Positions 14,761 through 21,366 of a DNA stretch of 22,109 nucleotides are shown here, piece by piece; within the stretch, counting starts at the first letter, position 1, and every line of letters begins with the position of its first letter. The stretch is from NCBI GenBank assembly GCA_938036405.1, contig CALHPT010000035.1:1-22109 (forward strand), in the 5' to 3' direction. A model generated the notes under the pieces. It was given only the letters and a program-made list of their open reading frames with translations, was not told where the DNA came from and searched no databases. The stretch is from an uncultured Tannerella sp. Lineage in GTDB: Bacteria > Bacteroidota > Bacteroidia > Bacteroidales > Tannerellaceae. Made by a program: the position numbers and the translations under genes.

Positions 14761-15040
14761 GACCTAAACAGGCACCTGTTTGGCTTCGCGCAGGCTGGAG
14801 TGACCTAAACAGGCGCCTGTTTGGCTTCGCGCAAACTGGAGTGACCTAAACAGGCGTCTGTTTGGCTTCGCGCAGGCCTCTGCCGAGGCCGGGGAAGTTT
14901 TGCCTAGTACCCGAACAAACTTCGCTGCCCCGCAGGGCCCTGTTTGGCTTCAGCGCAGGCCTCTGCCGAGGCCGGGGAAGTTTTGCCTGGTACCCGGACA
15001 AACTTCGCTGCCCCCGCAGGGCCCTGTTTGACTTCAGCGC
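14761..15040. repeat. 41-bp array 4 inside the corrinoid operon
   Basis: Three 41-bp units start at 14761, 14802 and 14843. Each begins with gacctaaacaggc and carries a 16-bp palindrome at 14766, 14807 (perfect AAACAGGCGCCTGTTT) and 14848; the outer two have one mismatch. Two longer units follow at 83- and 84-bp spacing (cgcaggcctctgccg at 14871, then 14954, with a third partial at 15038). Each longer unit contains the inverted repeats GGCCTC/GAGGCC and GAAGTTT/AAACTTC. The array lies between cbiET and cbiG-cbiF and includes the cbiET stop codon (15034-15036). Period 41/82 matches arrays 1-3, but the core sequence differs. Confidence 0.88.
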
Positions 15041-16242
15041 AAAGTGCAGGCCCCCTTCATCACGTCGATCGCGTTATGCGCGTCGACAGTCAGGCGGACG
15101 CACTCCGTGATGCGGCCGCCGATGGCGGCGAGTCCGTCGGTGAACAGCTGCCGACTCTCCTCGCTGACGGAGTTGAAGACGATCACGCCGCCGGGGCGCA
15201 TCACGCCGTCGATCTTACGCAGCATGTCCGCCAGCCGTCCGCCGTGGCCGCCGATAAAGACGGCGTCGGGAGCGGACAAGTCGGTCGTGTCGGCCTCCAT
15301 GAAGTCACCCATCACCGGCGTGATGCCCGGCGTGCCGAACCGTCGGCAGTTGGCGGCGAGGATCTCCTCGCAACCGGGGCGGATCTCGAAGGCCGTGACG
15401 CGGAGGTGCGGGAATTGCAACCGCGCCTCGACGGACACCGAGCCGGTGCAGAAGCCGACGTCCCACAGCGAGGTGCGGTTGTGCAGGTCGAGCATGCTGA
15501 GCGAGAGTAGGCGCACGGGTCGCTTAGTGATCATCTTCACGCGGCCGTCGAGCAGGTGGAACTCGCTCTCGGAGATACCGAACGAGCGCGGCCGACGACG
15601 GATGCGTTCCAAGATCAGGTTGTTCGGGTGCGTGAACGTGGCCGCGACGGCTTCGGAGAGCGTAAGCGTACGGACGCGCTCGTCCGTCTCGTTGCCGAGG
15701 CGCTCGCCGATGTGCATGCGGTAGTCGTCGCCGTAGCCGTATTCGATCATCCGGCGGGCGATCACGGCGGGCGTCTTCTCGCGGTCGGTGAGGATGCCGA
15801 GGAGTGGTCGCCGCTCGATCAGCGCCGCGTCGAAGTCGTCCCACGGCCGGCCGGTGAGCGATACGGGGATCATCTCGTTATACGGCATGCCGAGCCGGTG
15901 GACGAGCAGTTGCAGCGAGTTGAACGAGGGGCACGTCTCGATCGCTGCGTCGGGGAAGACGCGGCGGAGCGTGACGGCGTAACCGAAGAAAAGCGGGTCG
16001 CCGGAGGCAAAGACAATGATGTCGCGGTGGTCGCGGTACTGCTCGAAGACGCGATCCAAGGGTACCGTGATGTCGATCCACACGGCGCCTTCGGGGAGCC
16101 AGCCACCGACGATCTCGCGGTGGCGGCGTCCGCCTGAGAAGACGTGTCCGCTGGCGATGCGTTCGCGCACGGCGGCGGGCAGTTGGACGTCGCGCTCGTC
16201 GCTGATACCGACGACGTAAAACGTGCGGCGCGGCTCAGACAT
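15034..16242 (-). CDS. cbiET: Cobalt-precorrin-6B (C5,C15)-methyltransferase/decarboxylase, CbiE-CbiT fusion (CobL type)
   Basis: 402 aa. Residues 1-205 are the CbiE tetrapyrrole methylase domain (FYVVGISDERD, IIVFASGDPLFFGYAVTL, CPSFNSLQLLVHRLGMPYNE). Residues about 210-402 are the CbiT class-I methyltransferase and decarboxylase domain: LTKRPVRLLSL-like linker, SAM motif LWDVGFCTGSVSVEARL, then DAVFIGGHGGRLADMLRKI. It adds methyls at C5 and C15 and decarboxylates the C12 acetate, giving cobalt-precorrin-8. The SAM motif has Phe-Cys where many homologues have small residues; I think this is a lineage variant. It overlaps cbiH-cbiC by 8 nt at its start. Its last codons and stop fall in repeat array 4. 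Confidence 0.94.
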   Translation of the reverse strand: MSEPRRTFYVVGISDERDVQLPAAVRERIASGHVFSGGRRHREIVGGWLPEGAVWIDITVPLDRVFEQYRDHRDIIVFASGDPLFFGYAVTLRRVFPDAAIETCPSFNSLQLLVHRLGMPYNEMIPVSLTGRPWDDFDAALIERRPLLGILTDREKTPAVIARRMIEYGYGDDYRMHIGERLGNETDERVRTLTLSEAVAATFTHPNNLILERIRRRPRSFGISESEFHLLDGRVKMITKRPVRLLSLSMLDLHNRTSLWDVGFCTGSVSVEARLQFPHLRVTAFEIRPGCEEILAANCRRFGTPGITPVMGDFMEADTTDLSAPDAVFIGGHGGRLADMLRKIDGVMRPGGVIVFNSVSEESRQLFTDGLAAIGGRITECVRLTVDAHNAIDVMKGACTLR

Positions 16243-17644
16243 CGCGTCCCGGGCGCAGTTGCGCCGCGTCGTTAAAGGTGAGGGCGGAGTTGACGAGCGT
16301 CGCGGCGAGGTTGCTGCCGCCCTTGCGTCCCTCGATGATTACCTTGGGAATGTCCGTGAACGGCTTCACCATCTCCTTGCTCTCGCAGACGTGCACGAAG
16401 CCGACGGGCGCCGCCACGATGCCGCTCGGCCGCGCCTTCCCGCGACGGATCAAGGTGCACAGCTCCATCAGCGCCGTGGGGGCGTTCCCAAAGGCAAAGA
16501 GTGCGTCGGGATGTTCCTCTACGGCCACGCGGATGCCGGCCTGTGCGCGGGTGATGCCCTTCTCGGCCGCCATCTTCACGGCGCGTTCGTCAGCGAGGTA
16601 GCACTTGGCCTCGATGCCCATGCGTTGCAGCGCGCCCTTGCGGATGCCGGACGTCACCATCGTCACGTCAGTCACGATCGTCCGCGTACGCCCCGAACTG
16701 AGTCGCTCGTACATCTCGGCCACGGCGCCCGGATCGGTCCAGACCAGGCGCTCCATGTCGAAGTCGGCCGTCGTGTGGATGGCGTGCAGCATCGCCCACT
16801 TGCGGTCGAGCGCGATGTCGGGGTGCTTCAGCTCACGCTCGATGGTGCGGAAGCTCTCGATCATAATCCCCTGCCCCACATTGACGCCCTCCTCACGCCC
16901 CATCTCGCGGTAGTATCCGCGCGGCGTGATGAAGGTGTTGTCGACGGCGTACGATTGCGAGTTGCCGATCAGCACGACGGTGAACATGTCCGCCTGCTCG
17001 GGGTCAAAGTCGGCCAACGTGGTGACGGTCGTCGTCTCGCCGTCTCGCCCAGCCTGCCGCACGATTCCCACGGGCGTCTCCGGCGCACGACGTGCCAGGA
17101 AGAGTTCCTTTAGGCGATAGAGTTGCCAGTATCGGCTGTCGCTTTTCGGGTTATACACGGCCGTGATGAAGTCGGCCTCCGCAGCGGCAATGATGCGCCG
17201 TTCGATGAGCAGCCACGGCGTCATGAGGTCGGAAAGGGAGATGACGCAGAAGTCGTGTCCCATCGGTGCGCCGAGCAGTGCACCGGCCTTCTGGAAGGCG
17301 CTGATACCGGGCAACACCTCCACCTCTACGTGGCTACCACGCTTGTGTTTCATCTCAAGGATGAGGGAAGCCATGCCGTAAATGCCCGCGTCGCCGGAGC
17401 TGATGACGCAGACGGTGCGCCCCTCCTCAGCCACACGGAAAGCTTCTTCGGCGCGGCGTCGCTCTTGTTTCATTCCGCTGTCGATGCGAAGTGCGTCCGC
17501 AGGCAGGTAGGCCTCGATAAAGGGGAAATAGTAATGATAGCCGACAACCGCGTCGCAGTGTCGGAGTGCATCGATGACGGCCGACGTGATGTCGCCTGTC
17601 GATCCGGGCCCGATGCCGGCCACAATGATTCTTGCTTGATTCAT
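16235..17644 (-). CDS. cbiH-cbiC: Fused cobalt-precorrin-3 C17-methyltransferase (CbiH/CobJ) and cobalt-precorrin-8 methylmutase (CbiC/CobH)
   Basis: 469 aa. Residues 1-245 are CbiH/CobJ: SAM-binding IVAGIGPGSTGDITSAVIDAL, VVGYHYYFPFI, VCVISSGDAGIYGMASLILE and ITAVYNPKSDSRYWQL. This enzyme performs ring contraction with C17 methylation. Residues about 255-469 are CbiC/CobH: IVTDVTMVTSGIRKGAL, HPDALFAFGNAPTAL, VGFVHVCESKEMV and IEGRKGGSNLAATLVNSAL. The methylmutase moves the C11 methyl to C12, forming cobyrinate. Unlike the other two-step fusions here, the activities are far apart in the pathway. It is first of the four corrin genes, starting 70 nt after the YoeB stop and overlapping cbiET by 8 nt. 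No cobalamin riboswitch was recognised upstream. Confidence 0.95.
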   Translation of the reverse strand: MNQARIIVAGIGPGSTGDITSAVIDALRHCDAVVGYHYYFPFIEAYLPADALRIDSGMKQERRRAEEAFRVAEEGRTVCVISSGDAGIYGMASLILEMKHKRGSHVEVEVLPGISAFQKAGALLGAPMGHDFCVISLSDLMTPWLLIERRIIAAAEADFITAVYNPKSDSRYWQLYRLKELFLARRAPETPVGIVRQAGRDGETTTVTTLADFDPEQADMFTVVLIGNSQSYAVDNTFITPRGYYREMGREEGVNVGQGIMIESFRTIERELKHPDIALDRKWAMLHAIHTTADFDMERLVWTDPGAVAEMYERLSSGRTRTIVTDVTMVTSGIRKGALQRMGIEAKCYLADERAVKMAAEKGITRAQAGIRVAVEEHPDALFAFGNAPTALMELCTLIRRGKARPSGIVAAPVGFVHVCESKEMVKPFTDIPKVIIEGRKGGSNLAATLVNSALTFNDAAQLRPGRDV

Positions 17645-17677
17645 TTAGGTGTAGTGAAAATCTATCTAACTAAAAAC

Positions 17678-17705
17678 GGGGGATGTTCCGAGTGTGGTAT
17701 CCCCC
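17678..17705 (-). terminator. Hairpin between yoeB and the corrinoid genes
   Basis: GGGGGAT (17678-17684) pairs with ATCCCCC (17699-17705) around a 14-nt loop. On the minus strand the stem is followed by CGTTTTTAG. It would end the toxin-antitoxin transcript just before cbiH-cbiC, or attenuate read-through from the adenosyltransferase gene. Confidence 0.6.
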
Positions 17706-17714
17706 ACTTGTGAT

Positions 17715-17975
17715 TTAATCATAATGTCCTCTGACCGAATAAACATAAAGGGTATCGCCCTGTACGTGATAAACAATGCGATGCTCTTTCGTTATCCGCC
17801 TCGACCATTTGGGGGCGAGATCATACTTCAATGCTTCAGGCTTTCCAATGCCGGAGTAAGGATCTTCAACTATAGCTCTTACAAGCTGCGCTATCTTCTT
17901 TAGGATACCCTTATCTCCTGTTTTGATCCAATAGGCCATGTCCTCCTCTGCTTTTGACAGAAAGACTATTTCCAT
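17715..17975 (-). CDS. yoeB: Txe/YoeB-family addiction-module toxin
   Basis: 86 aa, the standard YoeB length. YoeB toxins bind the ribosome and cleave mRNA near the start codon. The catalytic residues known for the family can be placed: Glu47 (GKPEALK), Arg66 (RRITKEHRIVY) and His84 in the C-terminal RGHYD. The N-terminus EIVFLSKAEEDMAYW and the mid-region IVEDPYSGIGKPE are typical. Its start overlaps the antitoxin gene by 10 nt. The module sits on the same strand between the corrinoid adenosyltransferase and the corrin-ring operon. Apparently intact, unlike the RelE-type toxin at 10581. Confidence 0.92.
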   Translation of the reverse strand: MEIVFLSKAEEDMAYWIKTGDKGILKKIAQLVRAIVEDPYSGIGKPEALKYDLAPKWSRRITKEHRIVYHVQGDTLYVYSVRGHYD

Positions 17976-18184
17976 AAAGCATCCAGTTCCTCGAGTGTTA
18001 CGTGTTTGCCCCGTCCATTCTTAATGTCCTCGTCACCTTGCCTGATCTTCTCCACAAACTCCGGGCGATAAGGACTCGTTTCTCTTTCAAGTTCAAATTT
18101 GATCTTCAAGGCCTTCATAAATGCCTTGATCGCTTGGATTTGTGAATCATCGTTCGTATATGCTCTAATGCTGATTGTCTCCAT
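17966..18184 (-). CDS. Antitoxin of the YoeB module
   Basis: 72 aa. The N-terminus METISIRAYTNDDSQIQAIKAFMKALKIKFE resembles Bacteroidales antitoxins paired with YoeB-type toxins (the DUF2683-like group; tentative). The C-terminus KHVTLEELDALWK is the likely toxin-binding tail. It lies antitoxin-first and overlaps yoeB by 10 nt. It starts 26 nt after the adenosyltransferase stop and has a strong Shine-Dalgarno sequence, rare in this window. It is not a classical YefM/Phd by sequence. Confidence 0.8.
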   Translation of the reverse strand: METISIRAYTNDDSQIQAIKAFMKALKIKFELERETSPYRPEFVEKIRQGDEDIKNGRGKHVTLEELDALWK

Positions 18185-18191
18185 TGTTTAT

Positions 18192-18197
18192 CTCCTT
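18192..18197 (-). promoter_or_regulatory. Shine-Dalgarno site of the YoeB antitoxin
   Basis: The minus strand reads AAGGAG, then 7 nt, then the ATG at 18184. Most Bacteroidetes genes, including nearly all in this window, lack such a site, so this RBS is unusual and fixes the antitoxin start. Confidence 0.7.
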
Positions 18198-18210
18198 GAA
18201 ATAATTGAAA

Positions 18211-18792
18211 TCACTCCTCGCCACGTTTCTTTCGCTTGTAGCCGAAGGCCTGCCAACGCTCCTCGGACGCTCCGGCGAGATGTAAATCGTAGCGCGCCAT
18301 CGTGAAAAACAGATCGGAAAGGCGGTTGACGTACGACATGATCTGTGCGGGCAGCTCGTCGAGTTTGTTGAGCGTGCACAAGCGACGTTCGGCGCGGCGG
18401 GCGACAACGCGGGCTTGGTGACAGAGGGCGGATGTCTCCGTGCCGCCGGGAAGGATAAAGTAACCCTCGCCGTCAGCCATCGACGATGTCATTGCATCAA
18501 TCCACGACTCGCAATGTGTCGCAAGATCGTCTGGCAACACGTTCGGATTGAGGTGTCGCGCGGCAGACGGTGTGGCGACGTGTGACATGACGATCATGAG
18601 CGTCCGTTGCACGTCGTGCAGCATCGCTTGCCACTCGTGCGAGGCATTGAGACGGGCGCGCAAAAGACCAATAGCCACGTTCAGCTCGTCGAGACAGCCG
18701 TTCGCCTCGATACGCGGATCGTCCTTGTCCACGCGCGTGCCACCGTGAAGCCCGGTGCGTCCGCGGTCGCCATTTTTTGTGTAGATCTTCAT
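18211..18792 (-). CDS. pduO: Cob(I)yrinic acid a,c-diamide adenosyltransferase, PduO type
   Basis: 193 aa. It transfers the adenosyl group of ATP to Co(I) corrinoid, making the coenzyme form. Start MKIYTKNGDRGRTGLHGG carries the N-terminal ATP-binding motif of PduO-type enzymes; an in-frame extension of 48 codons upstream crosses the promoter and is rejected. Other family signatures are DELNVAIGLLRA, FILPGGTETSALCHQARVVARRAER and YVNRLSDLFFTMAR. It is the most upstream gene of the minus-strand corrinoid cluster, separated from the ring-synthesis genes by the YoeB module, and has its own near-consensus promoter. Confidence 0.93.
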   Translation of the reverse strand: MKIYTKNGDRGRTGLHGGTRVDKDDPRIEANGCLDELNVAIGLLRARLNASHEWQAMLHDVQRTLMIVMSHVATPSAARHLNPNVLPDDLATHCESWIDAMTSSMADGEGYFILPGGTETSALCHQARVVARRAERRLCTLNKLDELPAQIMSYVNRLSDLFFTMARYDLHLAGASEERWQAFGYKRKKRGEE

Positions 18793-18855
18793 TGCGCGAG
18801 GATATAATAGAAGGGTATATATAACATGTGTAGACTGCCATTTAAAACTCGCGGG

Positions 18856-18884
18856 CAAAGATAGGAGCGAGCCATCAGATGCAA
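18856..18884 (-). promoter_or_regulatory. Promoter of the adenosyltransferase gene
   Basis: On the minus strand TTG (plus 18882-18884), then 18 nt, then TATCTTTG (plus 18856-18863), a good match to the Bacteroidetes consensus. The leader to the ATG at 18792 is about 57 nt. This could drive the toxin-antitoxin genes and, if the 17678 hairpin is read through, the corrin operon. Confidence 0.65.
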
Positions 18885-18954
18885 GCATTCGGCCAGAAAG
18901 ACAAGCCTCCTGCGGGATGGAGGGACGGATAGCCATCGGTTTTCGGCCGTACCT

Positions 18955-18962
18955 TACTTTTG
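18955..18962 (+). promoter_or_regulatory. Candidate -7 element of gnd
   Basis: TACTTTTG matches TAnnTTTG 64 bp before the gnd ATG. No TTG lies at the consensus spacing. A small hairpin (GTTGAG at 18984, CTCAAC at 18998) falls in the leader. Confidence 0.4.
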
Positions 18963-19026
18963 TCCGCTGAAAAAATCAAACAGGTTGAGCGATATTCCTC
19001 AACTCATTAAATCAGAATAGAATCAA

Positions 19027-20478
19027 ATGAAGAATTTGGCAGACATCGGGCTGATCGGACTCGCCGTGATGGGCGAGAATCTGGTGCTCAATATGGAAAG
19101 TAAGGGCTATACGGTGGCCGTGTATAACCGTACGACGGAAAAAGTAGACCGTTTTGTAAACGGGCGAGGGAGCGGCAAAAAATTTATCGCCGCGCATTCG
19201 ATCGCGGAGTTTTGCAAGGCCATCCAACGGCCGCGAAAAGTGATGATGCTAGTCAAGGCGGGGCCTGCTGTGGACGATTTAATCGAGCAGCTGATTCCCC
19301 ACCTCGAACCCGGCGACGTGATTATTGACGGGGGAAATACGCACTTCCCAGACACGATCCGGAGAACGAAGTATGTGGAAAGCAAGGGCTTATTTTACAT
19401 CGGAACAGGCGTCTCGGGCGGTGAAGAGGGTGCTCTTAACGGCCCATCGATGATGCCGGGAGGTTCCACGGCCGCATGGCCGCTCGTGAAGCCCATCTTT
19501 CAATCCATCTGCGCCAAAGCCGACGGCATGCCTTGCTGCGATTGGGTCGGCGAGGACGGCGCGGGCCATTTTGTCAAGATGGTGCACAATGGCATAGAAT
19601 ATGGCGACATGCAATTGATCTGCGAGACGTACCAAATCATGAAAGATTTGCTCGGAATGTCGAACGCGGAGATGCACGACGTGTTTGCCAAGTGGAACGA
19701 GGGAGATTTGGACAGTTACCTGATCGAAATCACCCGAGATATTTTGGCCTATCGCGACGACACGGGCGCATATACGCTCGATTATATCCTCGACGCGGCC
19801 GGCCAGAAGGGCACCGGCAAGTGGACAGCCATCGCGGCCCTCGACGAGGGTGTCCCCCTGACGCTAATTACGGAGGCGGTGTTTGCCCGCAGCCTTTCTG
19901 CGATGAAAGAGGAACGCGTGGCGGCCTCCGCGGAACTTTCTGGGCCGAAAAAGACGTTCGCGGGCGATCGCGCGGCCTTCCTCTGCGACCTGCACGACGC
20001 CCTGTACGCTGCCAAGATCGTTTCTTACGCCCAAGGTTATGCCCTGATGCGTCAAGCGGCCCACACTTACGGCTGGAATCTCAACAACGGCGGCATCGCG
20101 CTCATGTGGCGCGGCGGATGCATCATCCGGTCGGTCTTCTTGGGCAAAATTAAGGAGGCGTTTGACCGTATGCCGAACCTCACGAACCTTCTTTTGGATC
20201 CATTTTTCAAGGAGAAAGTCCTCACGGCCCAATCCGGTTGGCGGCGCGTGGTGGCGGCGGCCGTCACGAACGGAATCCCGGTGCCTTCGATGGGCGCGGC
20301 GCTTTCCTACTTCGACGGCTACCGCTCGGAGCGTCTGCCGGCCAACCTGCTACAGGCGCAGCGCGACTTTTTTGGGGCGCACACTTACGAACGTACGGAT
20401 CGCGAACGCGGGCAGTTCTTCCACACCAATTGGACAGGAAAAGGCGGCGACACATCGGCCTCGACCTATACGGCATGA
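19027..20478 (+). CDS. gnd: 6-phosphogluconate dehydrogenase, decarboxylating
   Basis: 483 aa, full length. It oxidises 6-phosphogluconate to ribulose 5-phosphate and CO2, making NAD(P)H in the oxidative pentose phosphate branch. The N-terminal Rossmann fold has IGLIGLAVMGENLVLNM. The substrate and catalytic region is VSGGEEGALNGPSMMPGG followed by HFVKMVHNGIEYGDMQLI, containing the conserved Lys and the HNGIEY helix. The C-terminal tail TDRERGQFFHTNWTG reaches the neighbouring subunit in the dimer. Length and tail fit the 470-480-residue type. It is followed by a strong terminator and is monocistronic here. It is the last gene with Bacteroidales composition. Confidence 0.97.
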   Translation: MKNLADIGLIGLAVMGENLVLNMESKGYTVAVYNRTTEKVDRFVNGRGSGKKFIAAHSIAEFCKAIQRPRKVMMLVKAGPAVDDLIEQLIPHLEPGDVIIDGGNTHFPDTIRRTKYVESKGLFYIGTGVSGGEEGALNGPSMMPGGSTAAWPLVKPIFQSICAKADGMPCCDWVGEDGAGHFVKMVHNGIEYGDMQLICETYQIMKDLLGMSNAEMHDVFAKWNEGDLDSYLIEITRDILAYRDDTGAYTLDYILDAAGQKGTGKWTAIAALDEGVPLTLITEAVFARSLSAMKEERVAASAELSGPKKTFAGDRAAFLCDLHDALYAAKIVSYAQGYALMRQAAHTYGWNLNNGGIALMWRGGCIIRSVFLGKIKEAFDRMPNLTNLLLDPFFKEKVLTAQSGWRRVVAAAVTNGIPVPSMGAALSYFDGYRSERLPANLLQAQRDFFGAHTYERTDRERGQFFHTNWTGKGGDTSASTYTA

Positions 20479-20501
20479 ATATAAATAGCTGAAAAAAGAT
20501 G

Positions 20502-20551
20502 GTCCTGCCGGATGTGGAGACTCATTTCCTCCCTCCGGCAGGACTTTTTTT
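20502..20551 (+). terminator. Rho-independent terminator of gnd
   Basis: GTCCTGCCGGA (20502-20512) pairs perfectly with TCCGGCAGGAC (20534-20544), followed by seven T residues. The 11-nt stem is identical to part of the terminator at 6372-6382. Confidence 0.88.
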
Positions 20552-20574
20552 GTTCTTCACGACCCTTTATTTTG

Positions 20575-20610
20575 TCACTTATTCGATCATTCATTATGAA
20601 AACAAAACAT
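20575..20610. other. Probable junction between Bacteroidales and Streptococcus-like DNA
   Basis: Left of here the sequence has Bacteroidales features, including a near-match to TAnnTTTG (TTATTTTG at 20567-20574). Right of about 20596 codon use is AT-rich and both genes look streptococcal. The lipoprotein ATG has no Shine-Dalgarno sequence, which a native streptococcal gene should have about 8 nt upstream. So the join probably falls between about 20585 and the first codons (ATGAAAACAAAAC). No transposase, integrase, tRNA or direct repeat is visible. Confidence 0.65.
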
Positions 20611-21291
20611 TCCATTCGTTTACTAGCAGTTGCCGTATTGGCTTCAACTTTGCTTTTAGGAGCATGTGGTAATAAAAAAGAAGAAGCTAAAAATGACAAT
20701 GCTAATAAAACAACACAAACCACGTCAAGTTCAAAGGCAAGTTCTTCAAACAAAGAAAGTAAAACTCAAGCTTCAACAAGCACCACTACTTCAGAAAAAG
20801 CTAAAGTTTCCTCTGAACAAGCTTCAAGTCCTACAACTCAGGGTCAAGAATCCAACCAAGCTGCACCAACTCCCCAAGCTCCTCAGCAACAGGAAACTCC
20901 ATCTCAACCATCTTCTAATCAGCAAGCTTCACAAAGTCAATCTAATCAAGCAAGCCAGTCAACTTATGACCCAACGACTGACCGCAAATTACAAGACCAG
21001 CAGGCGGAACATAATAAACGTTACAAAGGCGTTTTAACCATGGTCGATGGTGATTTTTCAGCAGCAGCAGGAAGCTGGAAGGGTGCCAATGGCGAGACTA
21101 TCACTGTCTCATCGGGAGGTCAATTTACAGTAGAATCTGCTGATGGCAAGAAAGAAAACTACTCTATCCAAGGCTATGCCTATACTCTTGATGATGGTAA
21201 ATATAATGCCAAAATTGGTGGCGGAAAAATCATCCAAATTACAACAGGAGCAGATGGTACAGTTTCTAGTGTTGTCTTGATTCAACCATAG
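20596..21291 (+). CDS. Streptococcus-like secreted lipoprotein with Ser/Thr/Gln-rich linker
   Basis: 231 aa. MKTKHSIRLLAVAVLASTLLLGACG is a lipoprotein signal peptide with lipobox LGAC, so lipid attachment is expected at Cys25. Residues about 26-145 are a low-complexity Ser/Thr/Gln/Lys/Pro linker typical of streptococcal surface lipoproteins. The C-terminal 80 residues form a small folded domain (GDFSAAAGSWKGANGETITVSS, then YSIQGYAYTLDDGKYNAKIGGG) resembling the GxWKNxxGxxLTF-type modules of streptococcal lipoproteins (perhaps DUF6287; tentative). Function unknown; probably anchored on the outer face of the membrane. The first residues may be affected by the junction. Composition is clearly unlike the preceding 20 kb. 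Confidence 0.75.
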   Translation: MKTKHSIRLLAVAVLASTLLLGACGNKKEEAKNDNANKTTQTTSSSKASSSNKESKTQASTSTTTSEKAKVSSEQASSPTTQGQESNQAAPTPQAPQQQETPSQPSSNQQASQSQSNQASQSTYDPTTDRKLQDQQAEHNKRYKGVLTMVDGDFSAAAGSWKGANGETITVSSGGQFTVESADGKKENYSIQGYAYTLDDGKYNAKIGGGKIIQITTGADGTVSSVVLIQP

Positions 21292-21326
21292 AATCTGGCG
21301 GTAAAACTTTTCTCAAAACAAATGCA

Positions 21327-21358
21327 AACCCGTAACTCAGTTGAAGTTACGGGTTTTT
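21327..21358 (+). terminator. Rho-independent terminator of the lipoprotein gene
   Basis: AACCCGTAAC (21327-21336) pairs with GTTACGGGTT (21346-21355) around 9 nt, followed by a T-run. It lies between the convergent lipoprotein and dus genes. The minus-strand side lacks a good U-tract. Confidence 0.8.
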
Positions 21359-21366
21359 GTAGTCTT

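Noticed and set aside
17645..17714. Cobalamin riboswitch upstream of the corrin operon
   Set aside because: The space is only 70 nt, has no recognisable B12-box wording, and is occupied by a simple hairpin with a T-run.
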